NCBI GenBank assembly: GCA_036509075.1
Contig: DATCGG010000548.1
Coordinates: 28,924 to 92,923 of the forward strand
Source of the DNA: JAJKIV01 sp036509075
Lineage (GTDB): Bacteria > Gemmatimonadota > Gemmatimonadetes > Gemmatimonadales > Gemmatimonadaceae
Direction: 5' to 3'
Length of the DNA: 64,000 nt
Below the pieces are notes generated by a model. That model did not search any database and had not been told where the DNA came from. It saw only the letters and a list, made by a program, of their open reading frames with translations. A program made the translations under genes and the position numbers. This document shows, piece after piece, positions 16,373 to 25,802 of this stretch; within the stretch, counting starts at the first letter, position 1, and every line of letters begins with the position of its first letter.

Positions 16373-17724
16373 TCGTCGTCAAGTTCGGTGGCACGTCCGT
16401 CGGCGACGCGGCAGCCATCGAACGCGCGACGGACATCGTGCGCGGGCGCATCGCGCGCCAACCCCTCGTCGTAGTCTCCGCGCTGGCCGGCACCACGAAC
16501 ACGCTGCTGTCGATCGCGGAGCAAGCCGAGAAGGGGCAGTTGATCGGAGCGTTGCGCGGTGTCGAGGGGCTTCGCGAGCGCCACCTCGAGGAGGCCTCGA
16601 AGCTGCTTGGCGATCACGGCGTCGGTGGCGACGTCGCGGCCGACCTGAGCGCGATGTTCGACGAGCTCGCGAGCCTGGCGGAAGCCCTTTCGGTGCTGGG
16701 GCACCTGACTCCGAGAAGTCTGGACGCGATCGCGTCCATCGGCGAGCGACTCTCGTCGCACCTCGTTGTCGCCGTGCTGCGTGAGCGCGGCGTCCCGGCT
16801 CAGCTGGTGGATGCCGGTGAGGTCATGGTCACCGACGATCACTTCACGCGAGCGGAGCCGCGACCCGAGCTGATCGCCGAGGCGACGCAGCGGATCATTC
16901 GACCACTCCTGGCATCGGGCACCACGCCGGTGGTCGGAGGATTTGTCGGCGCGACGGCCGCTGGCGTGACCACGACCCTCGGTCGTGGCGGGAGCGACTA
17001 CAGCGCCGCGCTGTTTGGTGCCGCGCTTCGCGCCGAGGCCATCGAGATCTGGACCGACGTCGACGGCATGCTGACCGCAGACCCGCGTGTCGTGGACGGC
17101 GCGCGCTTGATCGAGCAGATACGCTTCGACGAGGCGTCGGAGCTGGCGTCGTTCGGCGCGAAGGTTCTGCACCCGAGCACCATCGCGCCGGCGGTGAAGA
17201 TCGGCATCCCGGTGTACATCTACAACTCGCGCCGCCCGGAGGGTTGCGGGACGCGAATCACGTTCGATGCGCCGCGCCGCCCCGTCAGCGCGATCGCCGG
17301 AAAACGGGACGTGGCGCTCATTCGCATTCGAACGCCTCGCATGCTGCTCGCGCACGGCTTCATGCGTCGCATTTTCGAGATCTTCGATGAGAACCGGACA
17401 TCGGTGGACGTGGTGGCCACGTCCGAGGTGTCGGTGTCCATGACGATCGACGATGCGACACACCTCGACGGGTTATTAGGCGCGCTGACCGCGCTGGGCG
17501 ACGTGTCGGTCGAGCGTAACCGCGGCATCGTGGCGCTCGTCGGCGCGGGGTTGGGCGATAGCACGGCCACGATGGCGCAGGCGCTCGCGGCGCTCGGCAA
17601 TGTCAAGGTGCACATGGTCTCGCTCAGCTCGGGCGGGATCAACCTCACGCTGCTCGTGGACGGCGATCAAGTGCTCGAAGCCATGCGACGACTGCACTCG
17701 TCATTCTTCCCGGTTGGCCAATGA
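16369..17724 (+). CDS. lysC: Aspartate kinase
   Basis: It phosphorylates aspartate, the committed step for lysine, threonine and methionine. The 451-residue protein starts VVKFGGTSVGDAAAIERA, has the catalytic segments GERLSSHL and GRGGSDYSAALFG (about 205), and ends in two ACT-like regulatory segments (about 320-380, and 385-445 containing VALVGAGLGDS). Length and layout match monofunctional lysine-sensitive enzymes of the E. coli LysC type, so feedback inhibition by lysine is likely but unproved. It overlaps asd and dapB by four bases each. Confidence 0.95.
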   Translation: MIVVKFGGTSVGDAAAIERATDIVRGRIARQPLVVVSALAGTTNTLLSIAEQAEKGQLIGALRGVEGLRERHLEEASKLLGDHGVGGDVAADLSAMFDELASLAEALSVLGHLTPRSLDAIASIGERLSSHLVVAVLRERGVPAQLVDAGEVMVTDDHFTRAEPRPELIAEATQRIIRPLLASGTTPVVGGFVGATAAGVTTTLGRGGSDYSAALFGAALRAEAIEIWTDVDGMLTADPRVVDGARLIEQIRFDEASELASFGAKVLHPSTIAPAVKIGIPVYIYNSRRPEGCGTRITFDAPRRPVSAIAGKRDVALIRIRTPRMLLAHGFMRRIFEIFDENRTSVDVVATSEVSVSMTIDDATHLDGLLGALTALGDVSVERNRGIVALVGAGLGDSTATMAQALAALGNVKVHMVSLSSGGINLTLLVDGDQVLEAMRRLHSSFFPVGQ

Positions 17725-18431
17725 GCGGCTTTCGCGTCGCCATTGTCGGCGATGGCAAGATGGGCCGCGCCGTTGCAGACCTGGCCCGTGAGCGGGGCGG
17801 CACCGTCACGGCCTTGCTTGGGCTCAGCGAGAATCAGGATGGCAACGCCCTAACGCGCGACCGGCTCGGCGATACCGAGGTTGTGATCGAGTTCACCGAG
17901 CCTGCGGCGGCACCCGCCAATATTCTTGCCGCCGTTCGAGCCGGTTATCCCGTCGTCACCGGCACCACCGGTTGGGCTGACCAACTGGAGCGAGTGACGA
18001 GGACCGTTCTCGAGTTGCAGGGTGCGCTCGTCCACGCGCCCAATTTCTCGGTGGGCGTCAACCTGTTTCTGGCGCTCGCCACGGTGGCGGGCCGCGTGAT
18101 GCAACGAGCGCCTCAGTTCGACGCGCACGTGGTCGAGACCCACCATGCCGCGAAGAAGGACGCTCCATCGGGAACGGCGATCGCGCTCGAGCGCGCCGCG
18201 TCATCGGAGCTTGGACGGTCCATCCCGATCACCAGCGTGCGGACGGGTCACGTCCCCGGCACGCACGAGTTGTCGTTCGATGGGCCATTCGAGCAGATCC
18301 GGCTCACGCATACCGCCCGCGATCGGCGCGTCTTCGCCGACGGTGCCCTCCATGCGGCGGAGTGGGTCCGCGGCCGCCGCGGCGTTTTCACCATGCGAGA
18401 CGTGCTCGATCTTGGATCGGAGACTGTCTGA
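17721..18431 (+). CDS. dapB: 4-hydroxy-tetrahydrodipicolinate reductase
   Basis: It reduces the product of DapA with NAD(P)H. The 236-residue protein has the Rossmann loop AIVGDGKMGRAVADLA (8-23), EFTEPAAAPANI, GTTGW, and the catalytic block ETHHAAKKDAPSGTA (about 138-152) containing the acid-base His pair and Lys. At 236 residues it is shorter than the E. coli enzyme (273), mainly through a compact N-terminal domain. The ATG overlaps lysC, and dapA follows with a one-base TGATG overlap. Confidence 0.94.
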   Translation: MSGFRVAIVGDGKMGRAVADLARERGGTVTALLGLSENQDGNALTRDRLGDTEVVIEFTEPAAAPANILAAVRAGYPVVTGTTGWADQLERVTRTVLELQGALVHAPNFSVGVNLFLALATVAGRVMQRAPQFDAHVVETHHAAKKDAPSGTAIALERAASSELGRSIPITSVRTGHVPGTHELSFDGPFEQIRLTHTARDRRVFADGALHAAEWVRGRRGVFTMRDVLDLGSETV

Positions 18432-19321
18432 TGCCCAGAGCTTTGACAGGGTGCGGGACTGCGCTCGTCACGCCGTTCACCGCGCAAGGCGAGGTCGATG
18501 AAGCAGCGCTTCGGCGCCTCGTGGAGTGGCAGATCGCGGAAGGTGTTCATTTCCTCGTCCCGTGTGGATCGACCGGCGAGGCTGCAACCCTGTCGCTCGC
18601 GGAGCACCGGCGCGTTGTCGAGATCACGGTCGAAGTCGCGGAAGGGCGCGTCCCGGTAGTCGCTGGTGCCGGCACGAACGACACCGCGCGAGCGATCGCG
18701 TTGTCGCGTGAGATGCAGTCGGCTGGTGCGACGCATCTCCTGCACGTGTCACCCGCCTACAACAAGCCACCGCAGCGCGGCATCATCGCACACTTTCGCG
18801 CAATCGCCGATGCTGTCGAGCTGCCCATCGTGGTTTACAACGTGCCAGGACGGACGGCAAGCAACATCGAGGCGCGAACCACGCTCGTGCTGGCCGAGCA
18901 TCCGCGTATCGTGGCGATCAAGGAGGCTTCCGGCAATCTGGCACAGGTCACCGAGATCCTTCGCCAGCGGCCAGCGGAGTTCAGCGTGCTGTCGGGCGAT
19001 GACGCCCTCACGCTTCCCATCATGGCGGCTGGCGGCGATGGCGTCATCTCCGTCGTCAGCAACGCGACGCCGCGCCTCATGTCGCGACTCGTCGACATGT
19101 GCGCGAGCGGCGACTTCACCGGCGCGCGTCAGCTGGCGATGCGCCTAACGCCGTGGTTCGAGGCGGCGTTCATCGATTCGAACCCGATTCCCGTGAAGGC
19201 CGCGTTGGCGATGATGGGGAAGATTCAGAACCGTCTCCGCCTGCCGCTGGTCCCGTTGACTGAGCAGCACAACGCCCCGCTCAAGGCGGCCCTGGCCACA
19301 GCTGGAGCGCTGTCCGCGTGA
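18431..19321 (+). CDS. dapA: 4-hydroxy-tetrahydrodipicolinate synthase
   Basis: This TIM-barrel lyase condenses pyruvate with aspartate semialdehyde. The 296-residue protein shows GCGTALVTPFT at the start, VPCGSTGEAATLS (the phosphate-like TGE motif), the catalytic tyrosine in VVYNVPGRT (about 137) and the Schiff-base lysine in VAIKEASGN (about 163). The ATG is in TGATG with the dapB stop; an upstream in-frame start would extend into dapB without family support. dapD begins at its last codon. Confidence 0.96.
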   Translation: MPRALTGCGTALVTPFTAQGEVDEAALRRLVEWQIAEGVHFLVPCGSTGEAATLSLAEHRRVVEITVEVAEGRVPVVAGAGTNDTARAIALSREMQSAGATHLLHVSPAYNKPPQRGIIAHFRAIADAVELPIVVYNVPGRTASNIEARTTLVLAEHPRIVAIKEASGNLAQVTEILRQRPAEFSVLSGDDALTLPIMAAGGDGVISVVSNATPRLMSRLVDMCASGDFTGARQLAMRLTPWFEAAFIDSNPIPVKAALAMMGKIQNRLRLPLVPLTEQHNAPLKAALATAGALSA

Positions 19322-20193
19322 CGACCGTTTCCTTCGCGCCACTCGCCGAGCGGATCGAGACGCTGGCATCCACGCCGCCGGACGTCGCACTGCCTGACGA
19401 CGCCGAATCCGTGGTCGCGCATCTATTGGCAGCGCTCGAACGTGGCGAGGTTCGGTCGGCCACACGCGAAAGCGACGGGACCTGGCGCGCCGTGCCGTGG
19501 GTGAAGCGCGGCATCCTCCTCGGGTTTCGCGCAGGTCGCGTCGTTCCAATGCCTGACGCGAACGGTGCCGCAGGCACTGCCTGGCCGACGGCGTTCTTCG
19601 ATAAGCACACGATCCCGCCACGCGCGCTCGCGCTGGGCGACGGCGTGCGCGTGGTGCCTGGCGGCACGTCGATTCGCCGTGGCTCGTACGTGGCTCCGGG
19701 GGTCGTGTGCATGCCCCCGGTGTTCATCAACGTGGGCGCGTACGTCGGCGCCGGAACAATGGTCGACTCGCACGCGTTGGTCGGCTCATGCGCGCAGATC
19801 GGGGAGCGGGTGCACCTCAGCGCGGCGGCACAGATCGGCGGCGTGCTGGAACCGATAAATGCGACGCCCGTCATCGTCGAAAACGATGCGATCGTCGGCG
19901 GGAACTGTGGTGTGTACGAGGGAACCATCGTGCGGTCGCGCGCGGTCCTCGGCGCCGGCGTCGTGCTGACGCGAGGGACGCCTGTGTACGACCTCGTGCG
20001 CGAACAGGTCTACCGCGCCGAGTCGGGCCGGCCGTTGGAGATTCCGGAGGGCGCCGTGGTCGTACCGGGCGCGCGTGCTGTCCGGGGCGCGTGGGCCGGT
20101 GCGGAAGGGTTGTCGGTGCAAACGCCGCTGATCGTGAAGTACCGTGACGAGAAAACCGATCTGGCGACCGCCCTCGAGCAATGGCTGCGATGA
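19318..20193 (+). CDS. dapD: Tetrahydrodipicolinate N-succinyltransferase
   Basis: It succinylates tetrahydrodipicolinate using succinyl-CoA. The 291-residue protein has a helical N-terminal domain (1-100), then a left-handed beta-helix of hexapeptide repeats (about 110-230), with RRGSYVAPGVVCMPPVFINVG, the family segment GTMVDSHALVGSCAQIG and GVLEPINATPVIVENDAIVGGNCGVYEG split across consecutive coils. This marks the succinylase variant of the DAP pathway and supports calling the operon's first gene dapE. The GTG start overlaps dapA and its end overlaps aroA. Confidence 0.95.
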   Translation: MTTVSFAPLAERIETLASTPPDVALPDDAESVVAHLLAALERGEVRSATRESDGTWRAVPWVKRGILLGFRAGRVVPMPDANGAAGTAWPTAFFDKHTIPPRALALGDGVRVVPGGTSIRRGSYVAPGVVCMPPVFINVGAYVGAGTMVDSHALVGSCAQIGERVHLSAAAQIGGVLEPINATPVIVENDAIVGGNCGVYEGTIVRSRAVLGAGVVLTRGTPVYDLVREQVYRAESGRPLEIPEGAVVVPGARAVRGAWAGAEGLSVQTPLIVKYRDEKTDLATALEQWLR

Positions 20194-21461
20194 TCTCGCG
20201 TGCCAGCCTCGCAGTCAGAGTGCCCGGCGACAAGTCCATTTCGCATCGGGCGCTCATCTGCGCGGCGCTCGCTAGCGGCCGGTCACGCATCAGGAACATC
20301 CTGCGATCGGCGGACGTGCGGTCGACGGGTGGCGTGCTCAGCGCGTTAGGCGCCAACGTGCCGCAACTCGGCGATGACGTGCGCGTGGATGGTCGAGGCC
20401 TGGGCGGGCTGGCGGCGCCCGACGAGCCGCTGGATTGCGGGAACAGCGGGACCACGGCGCGCCTCATGTCCGGGGTGCTGAGCGGCTGTTCCTTCCCGAG
20501 CCGACTCATCGGCGACGCGAGTCTGAGCCGTCGTCCTATGGGCCGGGTCGCACGACCGCTCACGACGATGGGAGCGCACTTCGCGTTCGATACCGGAGAG
20601 CACCTCCCGATGGTCGTCACCGGTGGACGACTTCGGGAGATCGAGTTCGACAGCCCAACGGCGAGCGCGCAGGTCAAAAGCGCGATTCTGCTGGCCGGAC
20701 TGGTCGGGTGTGTGCGGGTTACGGTGCGGGAGCCTGTACGATCCCGGGATCACACGGAGCGGATGCTTGCGGCGCTGGGGATCGACGTGCGGTCGTTAGG
20801 TCTCGAGGCGTCGCTCGAGCCGGCATCGGAGCTCGCCCCATTTCAGCTCGACGTCCCGGCCGATCCCTCGTCAGCCGCGTTCTTCGCCGCGCTCGCCGCA
20901 GCCGGTGGTGTCCGAGGCGGTGCACCGCTCGAGCTGACGGACGTCGCGCTGAATCCCACGCGACTCGGCTTCTTTCGCGTCCTGCGCGACATGGGGGCCG
21001 ACGTGGCCTGGGAAGTCCATCGCGAAGAGTGCGGCGAGCCCGTGGGCACGATCACGGTCGCGCCGCGCGGGCTGCAGGGCGTCGAGATCGGCGGCGACCA
21101 GGTGCCAGCCATGATCGACGAGCTGCCGATGCTAGCATGTCTCGGCGCGTTAGGGGATGGAGTCATCGAGATCCGCGGCGCGAGCGAGTTGCGCGTCAAG
21201 GAAAGCGACCGCATCGCGGCGGTCGTGCAGAATCTGCGGGACGTCGGCGCCGACGCCGACGAGCTTCCGGACGGCCTGCGCGTGCGCGGTGGCACGAGGT
21301 CGTTAGGCGGCGCGGTACAGACGCATGGCGACCATCGGCTGGCGATGGCGTTTGGCGTGCTCGGCGCGCTGTCGGGAAACGCGATCACGGTCGATGATCC
21401 CGACTGCGTGTCCGTGTCGTATCCAGGATTCTGGTCCGACCTCGAACGGGTGACCTCGTGA
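20190..21461 (+). CDS. aroA: 3-phosphoshikimate 1-carboxyvinyltransferase (EPSP synthase)
   Basis: It transfers enolpyruvate to shikimate 3-phosphate in chorismate synthesis. Motifs include PGDKSISHRALI near the N-terminus, CGNSGTTARLMSG (about 87), SLSRRPMGRV, SAQVKSAILLAGL, IDELPMLA with the catalytic Asp-Glu, and ELRVKESDRI and GDHRLAMAF near the C-terminus. I prefer the ATG at 20190, in ATGA overlap with dapD (423 residues); an ATG nine bases earlier is possible. It carries two exact octamers and two one-base variants, each adding a Leu TTA or an Arg-type codon combination. Confidence 0.95.
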   Translation: MISRASLAVRVPGDKSISHRALICAALASGRSRIRNILRSADVRSTGGVLSALGANVPQLGDDVRVDGRGLGGLAAPDEPLDCGNSGTTARLMSGVLSGCSFPSRLIGDASLSRRPMGRVARPLTTMGAHFAFDTGEHLPMVVTGGRLREIEFDSPTASAQVKSAILLAGLVGCVRVTVREPVRSRDHTERMLAALGIDVRSLGLEASLEPASELAPFQLDVPADPSSAAFFAALAAAGGVRGGAPLELTDVALNPTRLGFFRVLRDMGADVAWEVHREECGEPVGTITVAPRGLQGVEIGGDQVPAMIDELPMLACLGALGDGVIEIRGASELRVKESDRIAAVVQNLRDVGADADELPDGLRVRGGTRSLGGAVQTHGDHRLAMAFGVLGALSGNAITVDDPDCVSVSYPGFWSDLERVTS

Positions 21462-22180
21462 GCCTGCACCCGTCGCGTGCGGCCCATGTCGTCATCGCGA
21501 TCGATGGGCCCGCGGCGTCGGGCAAATCATCCACTGCCCAGTGGGTCGCATCGGTACTCGGCTTTCGACATGTCGATTCCGGCGCGCTGTACCGCGCTGC
21601 CACCGCTGCCGCCGTCCGGAGTGGAGTGGCATCCGCGGATTGGACGGAGGATCTGGTGCTGCACGCGGCGGAGCGCGTCAGCCTGAGTCCGCGAAGCACG
21701 TCATTCGCGCCGTGCATCGACGGCGTCGACGTCGAGTCCGAGATCAGAGGTGCGGAGGTTACTCGCCACGTATCTCGCGTCGCGCAGATGCCGCGCGTCC
21801 GCGCCTGGGTGAACGCTCTGGTGCAGCAGGCCGCGACTCAGCACGACATTGTCGTCGATGGACGCGACATGGGCACGACCGTTTTTCCCAAGGCGACGCT
21901 GAAGGTGTTTCTGATCGCCGATCCCTGGGAACGGGCGCGTCGTCGATTGACGCAACAGATCAGTCGTCGGCCGACCGAGGCCGAGATCGCCGAAGAGACC
22001 GACCGTCTCGTTCATCGCGATGCGCAGGACGCGACGCAGACGGTTCAGGCGAAGGACGCGGTGCTGATCGACACGACCTACCTCACGCAGGCTGAACAAG
22101 TGGAGCGGATCGTAGCCATCGCGAAGGCCGTAACTCAGCGCGGAAGCGACACTTCCCCCGTTGACGACCACGCCGTCTGA
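21458..22180 (+). CDS. cmk: Cytidylate kinase
   Basis: It phosphorylates CMP and dCMP. The 240-residue protein begins at a GTG overlapping aroA. It has the P-loop AIDGPAASGKSSTA (about 14-27), FRHVDSGALYRA, the NMP-binding insert VDVESEIRGAEVTRHVSRVA, VVDGRDMGTTVFPKA and the lid ARRRLTQQISRRP. The aroA-cmk-rpsA order is conserved in many bacteria. The C-terminal 15 residues are low complexity. Confidence 0.95.
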   Translation: MSLHPSRAAHVVIAIDGPAASGKSSTAQWVASVLGFRHVDSGALYRAATAAAVRSGVASADWTEDLVLHAAERVSLSPRSTSFAPCIDGVDVESEIRGAEVTRHVSRVAQMPRVRAWVNALVQQAATQHDIVVDGRDMGTTVFPKATLKVFLIADPWERARRRLTQQISRRPTEAEIAEETDRLVHRDAQDATQTVQAKDAVLIDTTYLTQAEQVERIVAIAKAVTQRGSDTSPVDDHAV

Positions 22181-22320
22181 CAATACATTTGACGGTTCGC
22201 GCGAATCGAACCTTGAACCCGTCCCATTGGGCGGCGTTTGTCGTCTCGATTCGTTTCACTCACACCCTCGACTCGACGCGGCGAGCCTAAAGACCCGCGG
22301 TTCAGGAGACACTCTTCGGT

Positions 22321-24099
22321 ATGCCCGAGCTAGAAACCACCACCCCTTCCACCGGCAACGTGCTCACAGCGCGAGAAAAGCGCGACCTCCAGAAGTCGCA
22401 GCTGCGGCCGCTTGCCAACCGCCGTCCCGAGCTCTACGAGGAAGACGAGTACTCCTCCGAGGAGTACGAGCAGATGATGGACATGTACAATGGCACCCTC
22501 GCGTCGATCGAAGAGGGTGAAATTGTAAAGTCCCGCGTGCTCGAGATCCGCGAGAACATGGTCGTCCTGGACATCGGATTCAAATCCGAAGGGACGATCC
22601 CGCTCGAGGAGTTCAAGGATCTTCCCGACATCAAGCCGGGTGACGAGGTCGAGGTACTGCTGGAGCACCTCGAGGATCAGGAAGGGTCGGTCGTTCTCTC
22701 GAAGAAGAAGGCGGACTTCATGCGCGTGTGGGAGCGCATTCGCCTCGCTTACGAGAACGATCAGCCTGTCGAAGGCACGCTCGTCAAGAAGATCAAGGGC
22801 GGTGTCGTCGTCGACCTCATGGGCGTCGACGCATTCCTCCCCGGCTCGCAGATCGCGCTGCGACGCGTGCCGAACATCGACGAGCTGCTCGGCCAGAAGT
22901 ACGAGTTCAAGATCATCAAGCTCAACAAGCGCCGCCGCAACATCGTGGTCTCGCGCCGCGTGATCCTCGAGACCGAGCGGGCCGGCAAGCGCGAGAAGCT
23001 GATGAAGGAGCTCCAGAAGGACCAGGTCCGAAAGGGCGTGGTCAAGAACATCACCGACTTCGGTGCGTTCATCGATCTCGGCGGTGTCGACGGTCTGCTC
23101 CACATCACCGATATGTCGTGGGGGCGTATCTCCCACCCGTCGGAGATGGTGCAGATCGGGCAGGAGCTCGAGGTCAAGGTGCTCGACATCGACTGGCAGC
23201 GCGAGCGCATTTCGCTCGGCCTCAAGCAGCTCCAGGCGTATCCGTGGAAGGACGTCGCGGCGAAGTACCCGGTGGGCACGCGTGTCACCGGCAAGGTCGT
23301 CTCGATCACGAACTACGGCGCGTTCATCGAGCTCGAGCCGGGCATCGAAGGCCTCGTGCACATCAGCGAGATGAGCTGGACGCGCAACGTTCGTCACCCG
23401 TCGAAGCTCGTGAGCATCGGCGAGACGATCGAAGCGGTCGTGCTCAAGGTGGATCCGAACGAGGAGAAGATCTCGCTCGGCATGAAGCAGACGGAGCAGG
23501 ATCCGTGGATGGTGCTCCCGCTCAAGTACCCGGTGGGCACGCGCATCAACGGCAAGGTCCGCAACCTCACGAGCTTCGGCGCGTTCGTCGAGATCGAGCC
23601 GGGGATCGATGGCCTCATTCACATCTCCGACATGAGCTGGACGAAACGCGTTCAGCACCCGTCGGAAGTCGTGAAGAAGGGCGACGCGGTGGACGTGGTG
23701 ATCCTGAACATCGATTCGGACAACAAGCGGATCTCGCTCGGTCTCAAGCAGGCCGAGGAGGATCCCTGGCTCCGGATCGGTGAGACGTACCCGGTTGGTA
23801 CGGAGCTGCGCGGCAAGGTCGTGCGCCTGATGGACAAGGGCGTGGTCGTCGATGTCGGCAACGACATCGAGGGCTTCGTACCAGTGAGCCAGCTGTCGCC
23901 GATGCGCGCGGTCTCGAACCCCGCGGACATCGCGTACGAGGGAATGAACCTCGATATGCGCGTCCTCGAGGTGGATCCGATCCACCGTCGGATCGTGCTG
24001 ACAGTGACGGACATTCCTGCCGATCAGCCGCCGCGTCCCGAGACGCCGCCGACGGTGCACACGGATGATTCGGACATCGTTCCAACCGAGGTCGTGTAG
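22321..24099 (+). CDS. rpsA: 30S ribosomal protein S1
   Basis: S1 binds mRNA upstream of the start codon and docks it on the 30S subunit. The 592-residue protein has six S1/OB-fold repeats, the last four starting at about residues 236, 321, 408 and 494 with the recurrent pattern GKVxxITxFGAFIELxxGIEGLVHISEMSW. The N-terminal 60 residues are acidic and serine-rich. A 140-base gap separates it from cmk, with AGGAGA before the ATG, so it probably has its own promoter as well as read-through. It contains no copy of the octamer. Confidence 0.97.
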   Translation: MPELETTTPSTGNVLTAREKRDLQKSQLRPLANRRPELYEEDEYSSEEYEQMMDMYNGTLASIEEGEIVKSRVLEIRENMVVLDIGFKSEGTIPLEEFKDLPDIKPGDEVEVLLEHLEDQEGSVVLSKKKADFMRVWERIRLAYENDQPVEGTLVKKIKGGVVVDLMGVDAFLPGSQIALRRVPNIDELLGQKYEFKIIKLNKRRRNIVVSRRVILETERAGKREKLMKELQKDQVRKGVVKNITDFGAFIDLGGVDGLLHITDMSWGRISHPSEMVQIGQELEVKVLDIDWQRERISLGLKQLQAYPWKDVAAKYPVGTRVTGKVVSITNYGAFIELEPGIEGLVHISEMSWTRNVRHPSKLVSIGETIEAVVLKVDPNEEKISLGMKQTEQDPWMVLPLKYPVGTRINGKVRNLTSFGAFVEIEPGIDGLIHISDMSWTKRVQHPSEVVKKGDAVDVVILNIDSDNKRISLGLKQAEEDPWLRIGETYPVGTELRGKVVRLMDKGVVVDVGNDIEGFVPVSQLSPMRAVSNPADIAYEGMNLDMRVLEVDPIHRRIVLTVTDIPADQPPRPETPPTVHTDDSDIVPTEVV

Positions 24100-24101
24100 C
24101 T

Positions 24102-24215
24102 TCGTTAGCTGGTAGTCGTTAGCTGGTAGTCGTTGGCAACAACCGAGGCGGCGGGACGCTCTCAAAGCGTGCCGCCGTTCTTGTTGGATGGACTCCCGGC
24201 TAACGACTCACGACT
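24102..24215. repeat. Inverted heptamer-repeat element after rpsA
   Basis: Two copies of TCGTTAGCTGGTAG (24102-24129) plus TCGTTGGC form five degenerate heptamers. A right arm GGCTAACGACTCACGACT (24198-24215) is their imperfect inverse. The middle holds a hairpin listed separately. Same architecture as the elements at 25803, 30198 and 61611. Confidence 0.6.
24147..24182 (+). terminator. Probable rpsA terminator hairpin
   Basis: GGCGGC(GGG)ACGCT pairs with AGCGTGCCGCC around a five-base loop, followed by GTTCTTGTT. A three-base bulge and weak T-run make it a moderate terminator; it lies between the arms of the surrounding heptamer element. Confidence 0.55.
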
Positions 24216-24245
24216 GCGGGTTGGCACGGTTACTTTCCCCGACCT

Positions 24246-25796
24246 ATGACGATGAAAGACAAGCTCACCCTGCTCGAGCAGCGACGTACCGAGTCCGAGC
24301 AGGGCGGTGGCAGTGCGCGCATCAAGGCGCAGCACGACAAGGGAAAGCTCTCTGCGCGCGAACGGCTCGACGTACTGCTCGACGAGGGCAGCTTCGTCGA
24401 GTTCGATCGCTTCGTGACGCATCGCTCGACCGATTTCGGGCTGGAAAGACTGAAGACGTACGGCGACGGCGTCGTGACCGGGTACGGACGAATCGACGGC
24501 TGTTTGGTTTATGTGTTCTCGCAGGACTTCACGGTGTTTGGCGGGTCGCTTTCCGAGGCCTTCGCCGAGAAGATCTGCAAGGTGATGGACCTCGCGCTGC
24601 GTAACGGAGCGCCAGTCATCGGGCTCAACGACTCCGGCGGCGCGCGCATTCAGGAGGGTGTCGTATCGCTCGGCGGGTACGCCGACATCTTCCTCCGAAA
24701 CACGCTCGCGTCCGGCGTGATCCCGCAGATTTCGGCGATCCTCGGCCCGTGCGCTGGCGGCGCGGTGTACTCGCCGGCCATCACTGACTTCACGTACATG
24801 GTGCGCGGCACGTCGTACATGTTCGTGACGGGGCCTAACGTGGTGAAGACGGTCACGCACGAAGATGTAACGATGGAGCAGCTTGGCGGCGCTGACACGC
24901 ACGCGGGGACCTCCGGCGTCGCGCACTTCGCGCACGATTCCGAGCTCGCGTGCCTTCAGGCGATCCGCGATCTATTCCGCTTCGTGCCGTCGAACAACCT
25001 GGGCGATCCGCCGCGCGGCAGTGGTCGCGACCCGCGCGACCGTCGCGATCAGTCGCTGCTCGATGTCGTGCCTGACAACGCGAACAAGCCGTACGACATG
25101 CACGAGGTCATCACGCGTGTCGTGGACGACGGTGAGTTCTACGAAGTCCACGCCGCCTACGCCGGGAACATCCTCTGTGGGTTCGCGCATCTCGGCGGCT
25201 ACAGCGTCGGCATTGTCGCAAACCAGCCTGCGGTGCTGGCGGGCGTGCTCGACATCAACGCCTCCGTGAAGGCCGCGCGATTCGTCCGGTTCTGCGACGC
25301 GTTCAACATCCCGCTCGTGACGTTCGAGGACGTCCCTGGCTTCCTGCCAGGCGTTATGCAGGAACACAACGGCATCATTCGGCATGGGGCGAAGCTGCTG
25401 TACGCGTATTGCGAAGCGACCGTGCCGAAGCTCACGGTCATCACGCGCAAGGCGTATGGCGGCGCCTATGACGTCATGAGCTCGAAGCACATTCGCGGCG
25501 ACTACAACATCGCGTGGCCAACCGCGGAGATCGCCGTGATGGGGCCGAAAGGCGCCGTCGAGATCCTGTTTCGCCGCGAGATCGCGGAGAGCGACGACCC
25601 CGTGGCCGCCACTGATGGGAAAGTTCGCGAGTACACGGACAAGTTCGCGAACCCGTACGTGGCTGCCAGCCGCGGCTACGTCGATGACATCATCGACCCG
25701 CGCGACACACGGCCGCGACTCATCGACGCCTTGTCGACGCTCGAGCGCAAGCGTGACAGGAATCCGCCGAAGAAGCATGGAAACATCCCGCTTTAG
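24246..25796 (+). CDS. pccB: Acyl-CoA (propionyl-CoA-type) carboxylase, carboxyltransferase subunit
   Basis: It transfers carboxyl from carboxybiotin to an acyl-CoA. The 516-residue protein has two crotonase-like halves: an N-terminal half with GKLSARERLDVLLDEGSFVE, TVFGGSLSEAFAEKI, NDSGGARIQEGVVSL and GPCAGGAVYSPA, and a C-terminal half with FITF-like LVTFEDVPGFLPGVMQE and the oxyanion-type RKAYGGAYDVM and MGPKGAVEILFRRE. This matches PccB and methylmalonyl-CoA decarboxylase alpha subunits rather than AccD, which is encoded separately at 53282. Biotin carboxylase and carrier genes follow. Substrate (acetyl, propionyl or other) is inferred. Confidence 0.88.
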   Translation: MTMKDKLTLLEQRRTESEQGGGSARIKAQHDKGKLSARERLDVLLDEGSFVEFDRFVTHRSTDFGLERLKTYGDGVVTGYGRIDGCLVYVFSQDFTVFGGSLSEAFAEKICKVMDLALRNGAPVIGLNDSGGARIQEGVVSLGGYADIFLRNTLASGVIPQISAILGPCAGGAVYSPAITDFTYMVRGTSYMFVTGPNVVKTVTHEDVTMEQLGGADTHAGTSGVAHFAHDSELACLQAIRDLFRFVPSNNLGDPPRGSGRDPRDRRDQSLLDVVPDNANKPYDMHEVITRVVDDGEFYEVHAAYAGNILCGFAHLGGYSVGIVANQPAVLAGVLDINASVKAARFVRFCDAFNIPLVTFEDVPGFLPGVMQEHNGIIRHGAKLLYAYCEATVPKLTVITRKAYGGAYDVMSSKHIRGDYNIAWPTAEIAVMGPKGAVEILFRREIAESDDPVAATDGKVREYTDKFANPYVAASRGYVDDIIDPRDTRPRLIDALSTLERKRDRNPPKKHGNIPL

Positions 25797-25802
25797 CAGC
25801 CA

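Noticed and set aside
15964..17463. Long antisense frame opposite asd and lysC
   Set aside because: It overlaps two certain genes on the other strand and has Arg/His-rich shadow composition with no motif.
22860..24050. Recurrent segments in rpsA as DNA repeats
   Set aside because: They are the S1-domain repeats of one protein and are explained by the coding sequence.
22330..24165. A 611-codon open frame antisense to rpsA
   Set aside because: It is the mirror of S1 coding; its composition reflects codon-position bias of the real gene and it shows no recognisable domain.
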